Of a stretch of 24,066 nucleotides of DNA, positions 16,075 through 24,066 are shown one piece after another. The notes beneath the pieces are model-generated. The model saw nothing but the letters and a program-made list of their open reading frames with translations. It searched no databases and was not told the origin of the DNA. The stretch covers positions 1-24,066 of the forward strand of contig JAKQBV010000048.1 of the NCBI GenBank assembly GCA_029573925.1. The letters are read 5' to 3'. This DNA comes from a bacterium (GTDB lineage: Bacteria; UBP15; UBA6099). Every line of letters starts with the position of its first letter. Within the stretch, counting starts at the first letter, position 1. The translations under genes and the position numbers were made by a program.

Positions 16075-16104
16075 TTGACTACTCTCAAAACGAGCGTTTA
16101 GAAT
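16075..16104 (+). promoter_or_regulatory. Sigma70-type promoter of the periplasmic formate dehydrogenase operon
   Basis: TTGACT (16075-16080) and TAGAAT (16099-16104) are separated by 18 bases. The predicted transcription start is near 16111, about 70 bases before ATG 16181, which has AGGAAAGGAG upstream. The palindrome array abuts the -35 box. Confidence 0.6.
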
Positions 16105-16180
16105 CACAAATAACAGCGATAAAGTGTGAAGCGCAATACTACAAGCTGCTGACACTTATTAAAAGGAAAGGAGCATTAGC

Positions 16181-19100
16181 ATGGATTTGACAAGGCGTGA
16201 TTTTCTTATGTTGTGCGGCATTGGTTTTGCCGGCATAGCCTTGGCGCCGATCGGCTATGCGAAAGAGCTGATTACTGACCACGCGGACGGTCTGAAAATC
16301 AGCGGCGCTAAAGAAGTTATTACAGTATGTCCGTTCTGCTCGGTTTCGTGCCACATCATTGCGCACGTGAAAGACGGCAAGATAGTGAGCACGGAGGGAG
16401 ACCCGGACTATCCCATTAACGAAGGGGCATTGTGCGCCAAGGGAGCCGCCATGTTGAACATGGTGAACTGCGATCATCGGGTGTACAAACCGATGTACAG
16501 GGCTCCGTACAGCGACAAATGGGAAGAAAAAAGCTGGGACTGGATGTTCGGCAGGCTCGCTGAAGTAATTAAAGAAACAAGAGACGCGACATTCAAAATC
16601 AAGAATGACGCAGGAATAGAAGTTAACAGGACGGAATCTATCTTCTGGCAAGGCTCGTCGCAGATGGATAACGAAGAGTGCGCGCTTGTTCATCAAGGAT
16701 TGCGCGGAATGGGGGTCGTATACGTAGATCACCAAGCCCGTATATGACACTCCGCCACTGTACCGGCTCTGGCAGAGTCGTTCGGCAGAGGGGCAATGAC
16801 GAATCACTACATCGACATCAAGAACGCCGATGTCGTGTTCATAATGGGAAGCAACGCGGCGGAACATCATCCCATAAGTTTTAAATGGGCGATGAGGGCA
16901 AAAGAAGAACGCAACGCGACAATAGTCCACGTGGACCCGAAATTCTCCCGCACGTCAGCAAGAAGCGATTTGCATGTTCCATTGCGCTCCGGAACGGACA
17001 TCGCGTTCCTCGGCGGCATGATCAAGTACATCCTCGAAAACGAGCTGTATTTCAAGGAATATGTGACTGAATACACCAACGCCTCATTCATCGTCAACGA
17101 GAAATTCTCGTTCAACGACGGCGTGTTCTCCGGGCTTGACGCGGTCAACCGCAAGTACGACAGAAGCACATGGACGATGGAGACGGATGAAAGCGGAATT
17201 CCTAAGAAGGACAAAACATTCGCCCATGAGCGATGCGTCTTGAATATGCTGAAAAAGCATTATTCTCGCTACACGCTGGACGTCGTTTCGGACATCACCG
17301 GCGTCTCGAAAGAGAACCTTGTGAAAGTGTACGACACGATGGGCGCGACCGGCAAGCCGAACAAGGCCGGAACCATGCTATACGCTCTCGGATGGACGCA
17401 GCACACGGTCGGCGTGCAGAATATCCGCGCGTGCGCCATGATACAGTTGTTGCTTGGCAACATCGGCATCGCGGGCGGCGGCGTAAACGCTCTGCGTGGC
17501 GAGCCGAACGTTCAAGGCTCCACAGACCATGCGCTTTTGTACCACATCATTCCGGGCTATTTGGCCGTGCCCAACACAAACTGGTTGACTCTTGAGGACT
17601 ACTTAAAGGCCAACACGCCTGTCAGCAAGGACCCGATGAGCGCCAACTGGTGGAGCAACACTCCGAAATACATGGTGAGCCTTTTGAAAAGTTGGTACGG
17701 CTCGGCAGCCACTAAAGAGAATGATTTCGGATACAAATGGATTCCGAAGAACGATGCCGGAGCGGATTACTCTTTCATGTATTTGTATGACAAGATGCTC
17801 AAAGGTCAAGTGAAAGGCGGTTTCGTCTGGGCGACAAATCCGGCGCAAAGCCTGCCCAATACCAACAAGATCAGAAAAGCAATGTCCAACTTGGATTGGC
17901 TCTGCGTTGCCGAGACCAACCACACGGAATCATCCGACTTCTGGCGCGGGCCGGGCATGGACCCGAAAAAGATTAAAACTGAAGTCTTCCTGCTCGCTTC
18001 CGCCCACCGCCTTGAAAAAGACGGCAGCATCAGCAACAGCGGAAGATGGCTTCTTTGGCACAATCAGGCTGTTCCCCCTCAGGGCGATTCAAGAGCGATG
18101 GGAGACTCCATCGTCGGAATCATCAACAGCGTTAGAGCGCTTTATAAGAAAGACGGCGGAGTGTGTCCCGAACCTCTCCTGAATCTTGATTGGCCGGAGA
18201 AATACGATCCCGACGCAATGGCTCGCAACATCAATGGATATTTCCTTGAAGACGTGACTATCGACGGAAAGCAGTATAAGAAAGGCTCTCTCGTGCCGAG
18301 TTTTGCCATGTTGCAAGCCGACGGCACGACATCGTGCAGAGTCTGGGTATATGCCGGCAGCTACACAGACGCGGACGGCAATAAAGCGAAAAAGCGAGAC
18401 GCCACCCAGACTCCCATGCAGAAAAAGATCGGGCTTTTCCCGAACTGGTCTTGGTGCTGGCCCGTCAACAGAAGGATTATATACAATCGGGCTTCAGTCG
18501 ACCTGAATGGAAAACCGTGGGATCCGGAGAGAGCGGTAATCGAGTGGGACGGAGAAAAATGGATAGGCGACGTTCCCGACGGAGCATGGCCGCCGATGGC
18601 CACCGGCAAGGGCAAGTATCCATTTATCATGCAAAAAGAAGGACACGGCCAGTTGTTCGGACCGGGACGCGTTGACGGCCCGTTCCCCGAGCACTACGAG
18701 CCAGTCGAAACTCCTATTAAGAAGCATTCGTTATCTTCCCAGCTCAGCAATCCATGCGCAAAAATCCTTTCAAGCGACATGGATCCCTTGGCGGCTCCGG
18801 GAGACGAACGTTTCCCGATAGTCCTGACGACGTACAACATGACCGAGCACTGGTGCGGCGGCGGCGAGACCAGAAACACTCCCGCATTGCTGGAGGCTGA
18901 ACCGCAGTTGTATGTCGAGATGAGTCCGCAACTTGCGCAGGAAAAGGGCATCAAGAACGGCGACCCCGTAGTCGTAACCAGCGCCAGAGGCAGAGTGGAA
19001 GCTATCGCTATGGTAACCGTTCGCATAACGCCTTTCAAAGTCATGGGCAAAACCGTCCACCTGATCGGCATGCCGTTTGCCTTTGGCTGGACCACTCCGG

Positions 19101-19225
19101 GATGCGGCGACTCCACCAACAGACTTACCGTTTCGGCGGGCGACCCGAACACCACCATCCCCGAATATAAGGCTTGTTGCGTCAACATTGAGAAAGCGAC
19201 GAAGGTAACGGAACTTTCCATATAA
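16181..19225 (+). CDS. fdnG: Selenocysteine formate dehydrogenase, catalytic alpha subunit (Tat-exported, TGA at 16745 read as Sec)
   Basis: The gene gives 1014 residues when the TGA at 16745-16747 is read as selenocysteine 189. Flanks are DHQARI-U-HSATVPALAESFG, and the frame continues unbroken to 19225. The length and layout match FdnG and the Desulfovibrio FdhA type. The N-terminus is a twin-arginine signal (TRRDFLMLCGIGFAGIALAP), so the folded enzyme with its bis-MGD cofactor is exported to the periplasm. The 4Fe-4S site is C50, C53, C57 and C85. Later motifs include FIMGSNAAEHHP, LLGNIGIAGGGVNALRGEPN and the C-terminal NMTEHWCGGGETRN. It oxidises formate outside the cytoplasm and passes electrons to the beta subunit encoded next. 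No membrane cytochrome b subunit follows, so a soluble heterodimer using a periplasmic acceptor is likely. A hairpin lies immediately after the stop. Confidence 0.93.
16745..16778 (+). promoter_or_regulatory. Probable bacterial SECIS element in the second formate dehydrogenase gene
   Basis: Downstream of the TGA, ACTGTACC (16757-16764) can pair with GGCAGAGT (16771-16778) with two mismatches, closing a GGCTCT loop. Position and loop resemble the first gene's hairpin, but the stem is weaker. Selenocysteine decoding is supported mainly by the conserved protein context on both sides of the TGA. Confidence 0.6.
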
Positions 19226-19232
19226 TAACAGC

Positions 19233-19258
19233 GCGGGCGGACCGATAGGTCCGCCCGC
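19233..19258 (+). terminator. Strong intercistronic hairpin between alpha and beta formate dehydrogenase genes
   Basis: GCGGGCGGACC (19233-19243) pairs perfectly with GGTCCGCCCGC (19248-19258), an 11-bp stem with loop GATA, seven bases after the alpha stop codon. Only three T follow, so termination would be partial at best. It may instead protect the 3' end of the upstream message or set alpha-to-beta expression ratios. Confidence 0.5.
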
Positions 19259-19280
19259 TTTACTGAACAGGAGACAAAAT

Positions 19281-19958
19281 ATGGCCAAATCTTTCTTTAT
19301 TGATACAACTAAATGCACTGCTTGCAGGGGCTGCCAAGTCGCCTGCAAGGATTGGAAAGGGCTTCCTGCGACGCCTACCAAGCAACGCGGCAGCCATCAG
19401 AATCCAGAGGACCTTAACGCTAAGACCCTGAAACTCGTCCGGTTTGCCGATCACACGATCGATGGAAAAGTGGTGTGGAATTTCTTTTCCGATCAATGCC
19501 GCCACTGCATCGAACCTCCATGCAAAATTATCGCTGACGATTTAGCGCCCGGCTCGGTGATTAAGGACGAAAAAACAGGAGCCATCATCTACACGAAAGA
19601 GACGAAAAAAATCTCTGCGGACGGCTTCGAGGAAATGCGATCCATCTGCCCGTACAACATACCTCGGCGCAACGAGGAAACCGGACTGATTGTAAAATGC
19701 GACATGTGCATTGATCGCGTTTCGAACGGCTTGATTCCCATGTGCGCTAAGTCATGCCCGACAGGCGCCATTCTTTTCGGCGAACGGGATGATATGCTGG
19801 CTCTGTCCGAAAAGCGGCTCGCGGAGATTAAGAAGAAATCTCCGAGCGCCAGATTGTTAAGCAAAGACGACACTAATGCCATCTATCTTGTCGCTCACGA
19901 GCCGAAATTCTATCATGAATACGCGTGTGGCATAGTCAATGGCAAGCGCTTTGCGTAA
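19281..19958 (+). CDS. Formate dehydrogenase iron-sulfur beta subunit
   Basis: This 225-residue electron-transfer subunit has four 4Fe-4S cluster motifs in the usual DmsB/FdnH order. They are CTACRGCQVAC (C12, C15, C18, C22), CRHCIEPPC, the CPYNIP segment, and CDMCIDRV with CAKSCPTGAI. It has no signal peptide, so export by hitchhiking on the Tat signal of the alpha subunit is expected. Unlike E. coli FdnH there is no C-terminal transmembrane helix; the chain ends in EPKFYHEYACGIVNGKRFA. This fits the soluble heterodimeric enzymes of Desulfovibrio type. ATG 19281 has CAGGAGA upstream. Electrons would leave to a periplasmic cytochrome or membrane module not encoded here. Confidence 0.92.
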   Translation: MAKSFFIDTTKCTACRGCQVACKDWKGLPATPTKQRGSHQNPEDLNAKTLKLVRFADHTIDGKVVWNFFSDQCRHCIEPPCKIIADDLAPGSVIKDEKTGAIIYTKETKKISADGFEEMRSICPYNIPRRNEETGLIVKCDMCIDRVSNGLIPMCAKSCPTGAILFGERDDMLALSEKRLAEIKKKSPSARLLSKDDTNAIYLVAHEPKFYHEYACGIVNGKRFA

Positions 19959-20000
19959 TTCGGGATAGCTTTTATCGCGGTATCATAGTAATATTTGCAA

Positions 20001-20065
20001 GCAAAATGTGCGCAATATACGACGGCTTGTTCCGGCAAAAAGTATACTGCGCATATTTGCTTTTT
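20001..20065 (+). terminator. Long hairpin with T-tract between the beta subunit gene and fdhE
   Basis: GCAAAATGTGCGCAATATAC (20001-20020) is nearly the complement of GTATACTGCGCATATTTGC (20042-20060). The loop is 21 bases, and TTTTT follows directly (20061-20065). The shape fits an intrinsic terminator or partial read-through site, leaving fdhE at a lower level or under its own promoter. Confidence 0.55.
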
Positions 20066-20117
20066 AGCTTTTGTTTTCGACGGCCTGCAATTGGTTGATT
20101 ATGCTAAGGAGGCAATA

Positions 20118-21011
20118 ATGTCATACCGAACGGATAAACCACGCATAGACGTAAAAAAAGCGGTTGAATCGCTAACGAAATCAAGACCCGCTTACGCAGA
20201 TATGCTAGCCTTGTACGGCGAAATCTTTGAGGCGCAGGAAAAACTAATCGTCAGCCTGTTTTCAGACGAGAACCGAATAGCTGTCATGAACTCTGAATCA
20301 AATGCCTATCCGCTTATGCGTCCATCCCAATTCAAAGCTGATGTTAAAGAATCGGACGCGCTTATGCTCGAAATATGTCAAGCTCTCATATCTTTGGGCA
20401 AGGAGACCGCTCCCGATTCAGCAAAAGCGGTGATGAGCCACGTCAAAGATGAACGATTCGATTCACAAGAGCTTTATGGCCGTTTCCTGAGCGCCGATGT
20501 CAAACACCTTGCTGCTCAGGCGTCTGCCGCAGGCGTTGACGAAGAGTTTCTAGGGTTCGTCGTCTATCACAGCATAAGACCGTCGCTTTATACCGTAGCG
20601 CAGCGGGCGGGCGCTTCTCTCGACAATACCACCCTGCTGGACGAAGGCGCATGCCCGGTGTGCGGCAGCCCTCCTGCGATCTCTTTTCACGAAACAAATG
20701 GCAAACGAACTCTTCACTGTAGTTTTTGCTGGTTCGCATGGACCGCGCGACGGGTTTTCTGCCCTTTCTGCAAAAACACAGACAGCGAAAAACTGAAGTA
20801 TTTTGAAATCGAACCAGAGAAAGAGTACCGGATCGACGTGTGCGACAACTGCAACAATTACATCAAAACTGTCGACTTGAAGGAATGCGGACGAATAGTA
20901 TATCCACCGCTCGAAAACATAGCGTCGCTTCACCTCGACGTCAAAGCGCAAGAACTCGGCTATAAGAACGACATGGCGTCTCGACTAGGCGACAATAGCG
21001 ACAGGCAGTAA
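20118..21011 (+). CDS. fdhE: Formate dehydrogenase accessory protein FdhE
   Basis: This is a 297-residue cytoplasmic protein. The start was set at ATG 20118 because AAGGAGG lies upstream; the frame is open from 19995, but that stretch overlaps a hairpin and looks noncoding. FdhE is required for maturation of exported formate dehydrogenases. The E. coli protein (309 residues) is an iron/rubredoxin-like protein that interacts with the catalytic subunit. The C-terminal half shows the characteristic four CxxC pairs: CPVCGSPP, CSFCWFAW, CPFCKNTD and CDNCNNY. The N-terminal half is helical, as in the family. Its place after the alpha and beta genes matches its role as their maturation factor. Confidence 0.93.
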   Translation: MSYRTDKPRIDVKKAVESLTKSRPAYADMLALYGEIFEAQEKLIVSLFSDENRIAVMNSESNAYPLMRPSQFKADVKESDALMLEICQALISLGKETAPDSAKAVMSHVKDERFDSQELYGRFLSADVKHLAAQASAAGVDEEFLGFVVYHSIRPSLYTVAQRAGASLDNTTLLDEGACPVCGSPPAISFHETNGKRTLHCSFCWFAWTARRVFCPFCKNTDSEKLKYFEIEPEKEYRIDVCDNCNNYIKTVDLKECGRIVYPPLENIASLHLDVKAQELGYKNDMASRLGDNSDRQ

Positions 21012-21107
21012 ACATGATGTGAAAATCAAAACCTGCTTTCGGCATCATCGCCATGCGGCCATTGTTGTCGCTTATCGTGTTAGTTGTTTTGTATGAGTTG
21101 TGATAAT

Positions 21108-21137
21108 TCGCCGATTTCGCAATAATTCGTGTATAAT
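21108..21137 (+). promoter_or_regulatory. Possible promoter for the modE-like gene
   Basis: A perfect TATAAT at 21132-21137 lies about 48 bases before ATG 21185. The only -35 candidate, TCGCCG at 21108-21113 with an 18-base spacer, is poor, so activation or a weak promoter is possible. Confidence 0.35.
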
Positions 21138-21184
21138 AGCGCTTGTGATAAGTTGGCATTTGGAAGAGATTTCCGGGAGACGAC

Positions 21185-21574
21185 ATGTCAGGCAGTCTAA
21201 AAATTGACACACGAACACGAATCGTCGATGAAAACGGCGCGATAGTCTTCGGAGAAGGCCGGCATCAAATTCTTGTTGCGTTGGACGAGTTAGGCTCTCT
21301 GGCCGAAGTCGCGCGGCATCTCGGCATGAGCTACCGAGCGATTTGGGGCAAAATCAACGCCACAGAAGAGAGACTAGGCGTAAAACTTGTCGTGCGAAAC
21401 AGCGGACGCTCTAAAACAAACAACACAACGCTCACTCCTGCCGCTCGTTATCTTATTGAAAAATTCGAAAAACTGGACGCCGCCACACGCGCTTTTTGCG
21501 AAAGCGCGGCGGATGATGTGCTGAAATTCCATTTTAATGAAGACGGCGAAGCGTCTGACATTACCCCCGTTTGA
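21185..21574 (+). CDS. ModE-type winged-helix regulator (DNA-binding domain only)
   Basis: The protein has 129 residues. It matches the ModE/LysR-like N-terminal winged helix: GRHQILVALDELGSLAEVARHLGMSYRAIWGKINATEERL, with positions about 26-65 forming the helix-turn-helix, then a basic wing (RNSGRSKTNNTTLTPAARYL). The C-terminal molybdate-binding (TOBE/MOP) domains of classical ModE are absent. The gene is complete, so this is a natural one-domain form rather than a truncation. It presumably binds DNA as a dimer and controls molybdenum or formate genes nearby. How it senses metal is not evident. GGGAG upstream of ATG 21185 serves as ribosome site. The palindrome array at 15999-16073 is a possible target, by inference only. 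Confidence 0.85.
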   Translation: MSGSLKIDTRTRIVDENGAIVFGEGRHQILVALDELGSLAEVARHLGMSYRAIWGKINATEERLGVKLVVRNSGRSKTNNTTLTPAARYLIEKFEKLDAATRAFCESAADDVLKFHFNEDGEASDITPV

Positions 21575-21907
21575 GAGTTTCCCCTTCTCGAATCCGCCGT
21601 CTGGATGCGGCAACGATTGTTCAGAATTGAACCCGAATCCGTCATTAGGATTCGGGAGCGATTGTTCAGAGCGGATGAAATGCGAGGCGCAAGGCGCATT
21701 TTTGCAGTTGGGGCGGGGTTGCCCCGCCCCAAATTGTCGTAGTTATCGGGCGCGGAAACCGCGCCCCTACAGAACAAAAAAACGTGGCGGCAACGAAGCA
21801 GTTCGCCGCTATGAAAATCGCCCCCGGTTACGCGTCTCTATATGTAAATCCGTGATTATTATTGAAGCGCCGTCGTTAATTGTCCCCGCGATATTGCTCT
21901 TTGGGTT
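21575..21907. repeat. Repeat-rich convergent intergenic region
   Basis: This 333-base gap lies between two convergent genes and holds several repeats. CGATTGTTCAGA is directly repeated (21614-21625 and 21659-21670), flanking the hairpin CCCGAATCC/GGATTCGGG (21632-21640, 21648-21656). GGGGCGGGG/CCCCGCCCC (21710-21718, 21722-21730) has a 3-base loop. GGGCGCGG/CCGCGCCC (21748-21755, 21759-21766) has an AAA loop and is flanked by GTAG and CTAC. A weak terminator shape (ATGCG/CGCAT plus T-tract, 21680-21703) may serve modE. The GC hairpins look like dispersed REP-type or MITE-like sequences. The remainder (21780-21907) shows nothing clear, and no gene is supported. Confidence 0.6.
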
Positions 21908-23881
21908 TCATGTCCCACAGTCCTTCTCCCATCGGCGGATTGTCAGACGCTCTGACGACTTGAGGAAACCTGCTTGCTTCAACAAGCCGAGTTTCTTCAA
22001 TCTGCGCTTTGCGGGAATGCCTTTTTTGCTCCAGCCTCTAATCTTGTAATACCTTGGAATCATCTTAGAAAGCCGCACTCGCGATTTCGGATTGCTTGCG
22101 TCTTCAAGGTCCTCCAGCAAGCGTTCCGGAAGGTTGTCTTCCTCGGATGTGAACCCTTCCCTAAGGTTAAAAAGACGCTCGACGTTCCAGTCTCTTTCGC
22201 CGGCCAGCAGAAACTTTCCCATATTCATTTTCATGCCGGTGAGCTTCGATATGGCATGCGGGTGCGGCATCACAGACGGCAAGTTGATCGCCATGCCGTG
22301 CGGCAAAAGAAGACTCTGATAATTCATCACCGGGCCGGAATTGTTTAGAACCGCCTGAATTATGCGCATTACCAATCCGTGTTTTTTTATTCGGTGCGCT
22401 ACGGGAGGTATTATGGCGTAAGTCGTGAACAAGCAGATGCCCGAAGAACTGACAGCCTCGAATGTGTTCTGCTGGAACACGACAAATGCCGGTTTTGCTC
22501 CCGTGGAATGGGGATTCATGTTGATAGGGCCTATTCTCTCAAAGAAAATCAGATATCCGGCGTTAAGATGGCATCCGCCTCGATTCGCGGTGGCGTAACC
22601 CAGACCTTGGCCCACCGCGTTTCGCGGATCGTAGCTCGCCAATTCAAGTCCTTTCGAATGAATCGCATAGCCTTTTCCGCCATACTTCTCGGACATCCGC
22701 ATGACTCCTTCGGCAAGATCATCGCCGATTCCCCTGCGATGCGCGATATCCTCAAGCGTTTGCGCGATGTTGTCAGATCGTCCAAATTTAAGCTCTGAAT
22801 CAATGATGCCGTTCCTAGTGAGTTCCATCGCGAACGCGACCGCTCCGCCCGCGCTGATAGTGTCCATGCCAAGCTCATCCATGAGAAGATTCCACTCGTT
22901 GATAAGCCCCAAGTCGTTATTGCCAATGTTTGACCCAAAAAGACCAACTGTCTCGAATTCAGGCCCTTTAACCTCGCGTTCTCCAACCTTTACCACTCGA
23001 GCGCAACGTATGGGGCACGACACGCATCCTGTATTCTTTACCAGATGCTCTTCGGCAAGAGTTTCGCCGCTTATTTTCTCAGCGTCGTCAAAATGTCCTT
23101 TTGAAAAGTTTTCTGTCGGAAGACATCGACTCAAATTGACTGTGTTGACCATGCCCGCCGTTCCATAGGCAGGCAAAGATTCGCCGGTTGTGGGATGCGC
23201 TTTGAGCAGCTTAATCCAACCTTGAATCGCTTTTTTAAACCCATCAGGATTAAACGCTTCAATCTTGCGCGTTCCTTTGGCTGTAACGGCCTTCACATTC
23301 TTCGATCCCATCACAGCGCCTACTCCGCAACGTCCGAGAGCGCGCTCGCCGCTGATTATGCATGCGTATTTGACAAGGTTTTCTCCCGCCGGGCCTATTA
23401 CTATTTTTCCGGCTTTCGGGTCTAGCCTTTTTTGGGCTTCGCCCGTTGTCAGTCCCCATAACGATGTCGCGTCTTTGATTTCCACCTTGTTGTCTTCTAT
23501 GGAAATATGAACAGGATTCTTTGCTTTGCCAGTCAGAATCAGGGCGTCATATCCTGCCTTCTTAAGATTTAAGCCGAAATTCCCGCCGCAATTCGAACTC
23601 GCTATTCCGCCTGTCAGAACATTCTTGGTCGTGCAGTTGAAGCGACTCGAACACGGCGCGTTGCTTCCTGTTAAAGGCCCCGTGTTAAATATCAGCATGT
23701 TTTCTGGAGACAACGGATCAATCCCCGGTTTGATTCTATCGAACAATATCTTCGCGGCAAGCCCTTTTCCGCCTATGAACATCTCCCGTTCTTTGTCCGT
23801 AACGTCGGTTTCGCGCACAACCCCTTCAGTGAGGTCGATTTCCAGCATGTTGCCCATGTAGCCCTTGAACCTTGATGCCAT
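21908..23881 (-). CDS. aor: Aldehyde:ferredoxin oxidoreductase (tungsten-type AOR)
   Basis: This 657-residue enzyme oxidises aldehydes to carboxylic acids, or reduces acids, with ferredoxin, using a tungsten or molybdenum bis-pyranopterin and one 4Fe-4S cluster. The start is ATG 23881 with AAAGGGA upstream. The N-terminal domain shows GYMGNMLEIDLTEG, FIGGKGLAAKILFD and NTGPLTGSNAPCSSRFNCTT. The cluster ligands are CVSCPIRC (CxxCxxxC) near residues 290-297 and a distant cysteine in SSGICLF. Pterin-domain segments such as GPEFETVGLFGSNIGNNDL, ELGMDTISAGG, KGLELASYDPR and GYATANRGGCH are typical. The length is within the family range, slightly long because of a basic C-terminal tail. No signal peptide is seen, so it is cytoplasmic. 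It is convergent with modE, and no AOR-specific partner subunits are seen in the sequenced flank. Confidence 0.92.
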   Translation of the reverse strand: MASRFKGYMGNMLEIDLTEGVVRETDVTDKEREMFIGGKGLAAKILFDRIKPGIDPLSPENMLIFNTGPLTGSNAPCSSRFNCTTKNVLTGGIASSNCGGNFGLNLKKAGYDALILTGKAKNPVHISIEDNKVEIKDATSLWGLTTGEAQKRLDPKAGKIVIGPAGENLVKYACIISGERALGRCGVGAVMGSKNVKAVTAKGTRKIEAFNPDGFKKAIQGWIKLLKAHPTTGESLPAYGTAGMVNTVNLSRCLPTENFSKGHFDDAEKISGETLAEEHLVKNTGCVSCPIRCARVVKVGEREVKGPEFETVGLFGSNIGNNDLGLINEWNLLMDELGMDTISAGGAVAFAMELTRNGIIDSELKFGRSDNIAQTLEDIAHRRGIGDDLAEGVMRMSEKYGGKGYAIHSKGLELASYDPRNAVGQGLGYATANRGGCHLNAGYLIFFERIGPINMNPHSTGAKPAFVVFQQNTFEAVSSSGICLFTTYAIIPPVAHRIKKHGLVMRIIQAVLNNSGPVMNYQSLLLPHGMAINLPSVMPHPHAISKLTGMKMNMGKFLLAGERDWNVERLFNLREGFTSEEDNLPERLLEDLEDASNPKSRVRLSKMIPRYYKIRGWSKKGIPAKRRLKKLGLLKQAGFLKSSERLTIRRWEKDCGT

Positions 23882-23958
23882 CAGTTTCCCTTTCAGCCTC
23901 TCTGTTTGTGTCGGAACAGCATATCCGCTTTAGTATTCCTATAAAACTTTACCTGATT

Positions 23959-23989
23959 CCCCCTGAAACTCATATAGTGTCACAGGGGG
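23959..23989. repeat. Inverted repeat upstream of AOR, near the right edge
   Basis: CCCCCTG (23959-23965) is inverted as CAGGGGG (23983-23989) around 17 bases. It lies about 80 bases upstream of the AOR start and 44 bases before a possible transposase start. It could be an operator or terminator for one of them, or part of an insertion-sequence end. The sequence does not decide. Confidence 0.3.
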
Positions 23990-24032
23990 CGAGTAAAATG
24001 TGAAAAGACCGATGGAATGGGGGTTTTTTCAC

Positions 24033-24066
24033 ATGAAAAAAGAGATTATGCAGTTTCAGAAAGGCC
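24033..24066 (+). CDS. Possible 5' end of an IS1595-family transposase (partial)
   Basis: ATG 24033 opens a frame reading MKKEIMQFQKG to the window edge, with a GGGGG run about ten bases upstream as a possible ribosome site. The short MQFQKG opening resembles the N-terminus of IS1595-family transposases from memory. Only eleven codons are visible, so this is tentative and could be another gene or chance. Confidence 0.3.
   Translation, partial: MKKEIMQFQKG

Noticed and set aside
16745..16747. In-frame TGA splitting the second formate dehydrogenase, as a premature stop.
   Set aside because: The downstream reading stays in frame for over 2400 bases, and the flanking ARI-U-HSATVPALA context is the known catalytic Sec position.
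19995..20117. N-terminal extension of fdhE from 19995.
   Set aside because: This stretch contains a hairpin and T-tract. ATG 20118 has a strong AAGGAGG and gives a normal-length FdhE.

Overview
The window looks like chromosomal DNA of a strictly anaerobic bacterium of moderate G+C content. It has no rRNA, tRNA, CRISPR array or complete mobile element. The indicators are two selenocysteine-containing formate dehydrogenases, molybdenum/tungsten-cofactor genes, an aldehyde:ferredoxin oxidoreductase and several oxygen-sensitive radical-SAM or U32-type iron-sulfur proteins. Genes have clear AGGAGG-like ribosome binding sites. The phylum cannot be fixed from this sequence alone. The two TGA-containing formate dehydrogenase genes imply that the host makes SelA, SelB, SelC and SelD, none of which lies here.

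Left third (1-6891, minus strand): a group of uncommon enzymes. In transcription order these are a HemN/HemW-like radical-SAM protein (6891-5596), a secreted three-domain protein with its own sigma70-type promoter (5401-3926), a radical-SAM protein with a cobalamin-binding-like N-terminus (3858-2482), a U32-family protein (2342-1320), and a second U32-like protein fused to a SAM methyltransferase (1320 to beyond base 1). The two U32 genes overlap by one base (TGATG). This is the least explained part of the window and the best candidate for an undescribed pathway.

Middle (6892-15923, plus strand): a 447-base divergent intergenic region carries a good promoter and a leader with a long inverted repeat. 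It precedes a tightly packed operon: FmdE-like protein, a 900-residue cytoplasmic selenocysteine formate dehydrogenase with NuoG-like N-terminal clusters, MoeA, a BtuFCD/MolABC-type ABC importer (lipoprotein, permease, ATPase joined by ATGA overlaps), and a DUF4213/DUF364 protein. A plausible reading is metal (molybdate or tungstate) uptake and cofactor insertion serving the formate dehydrogenases.

Right (15924-21574, plus strand): an AT-rich palindrome array sits directly upstream of a strong promoter. It is followed by a Tat-exported selenocysteine formate dehydrogenase catalytic subunit, its four-cluster iron-sulfur subunit, FdhE, and a short ModE-type regulator without a molybdate-binding domain. 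Stable hairpins separate the catalytic, iron-sulfur and fdhE genes. A repeat-rich intergenic region (21575-21907) then divides modE from a convergent tungsten-type aldehyde ferredoxin oxidoreductase (23881-21908). The last 34 bases may be the start of an IS1595-family transposase.

Together the right two-thirds form a formate/aldehyde oxidation island with two formate dehydrogenases in different compartments, shared maturation factors, dedicated metal supply and a local regulator.
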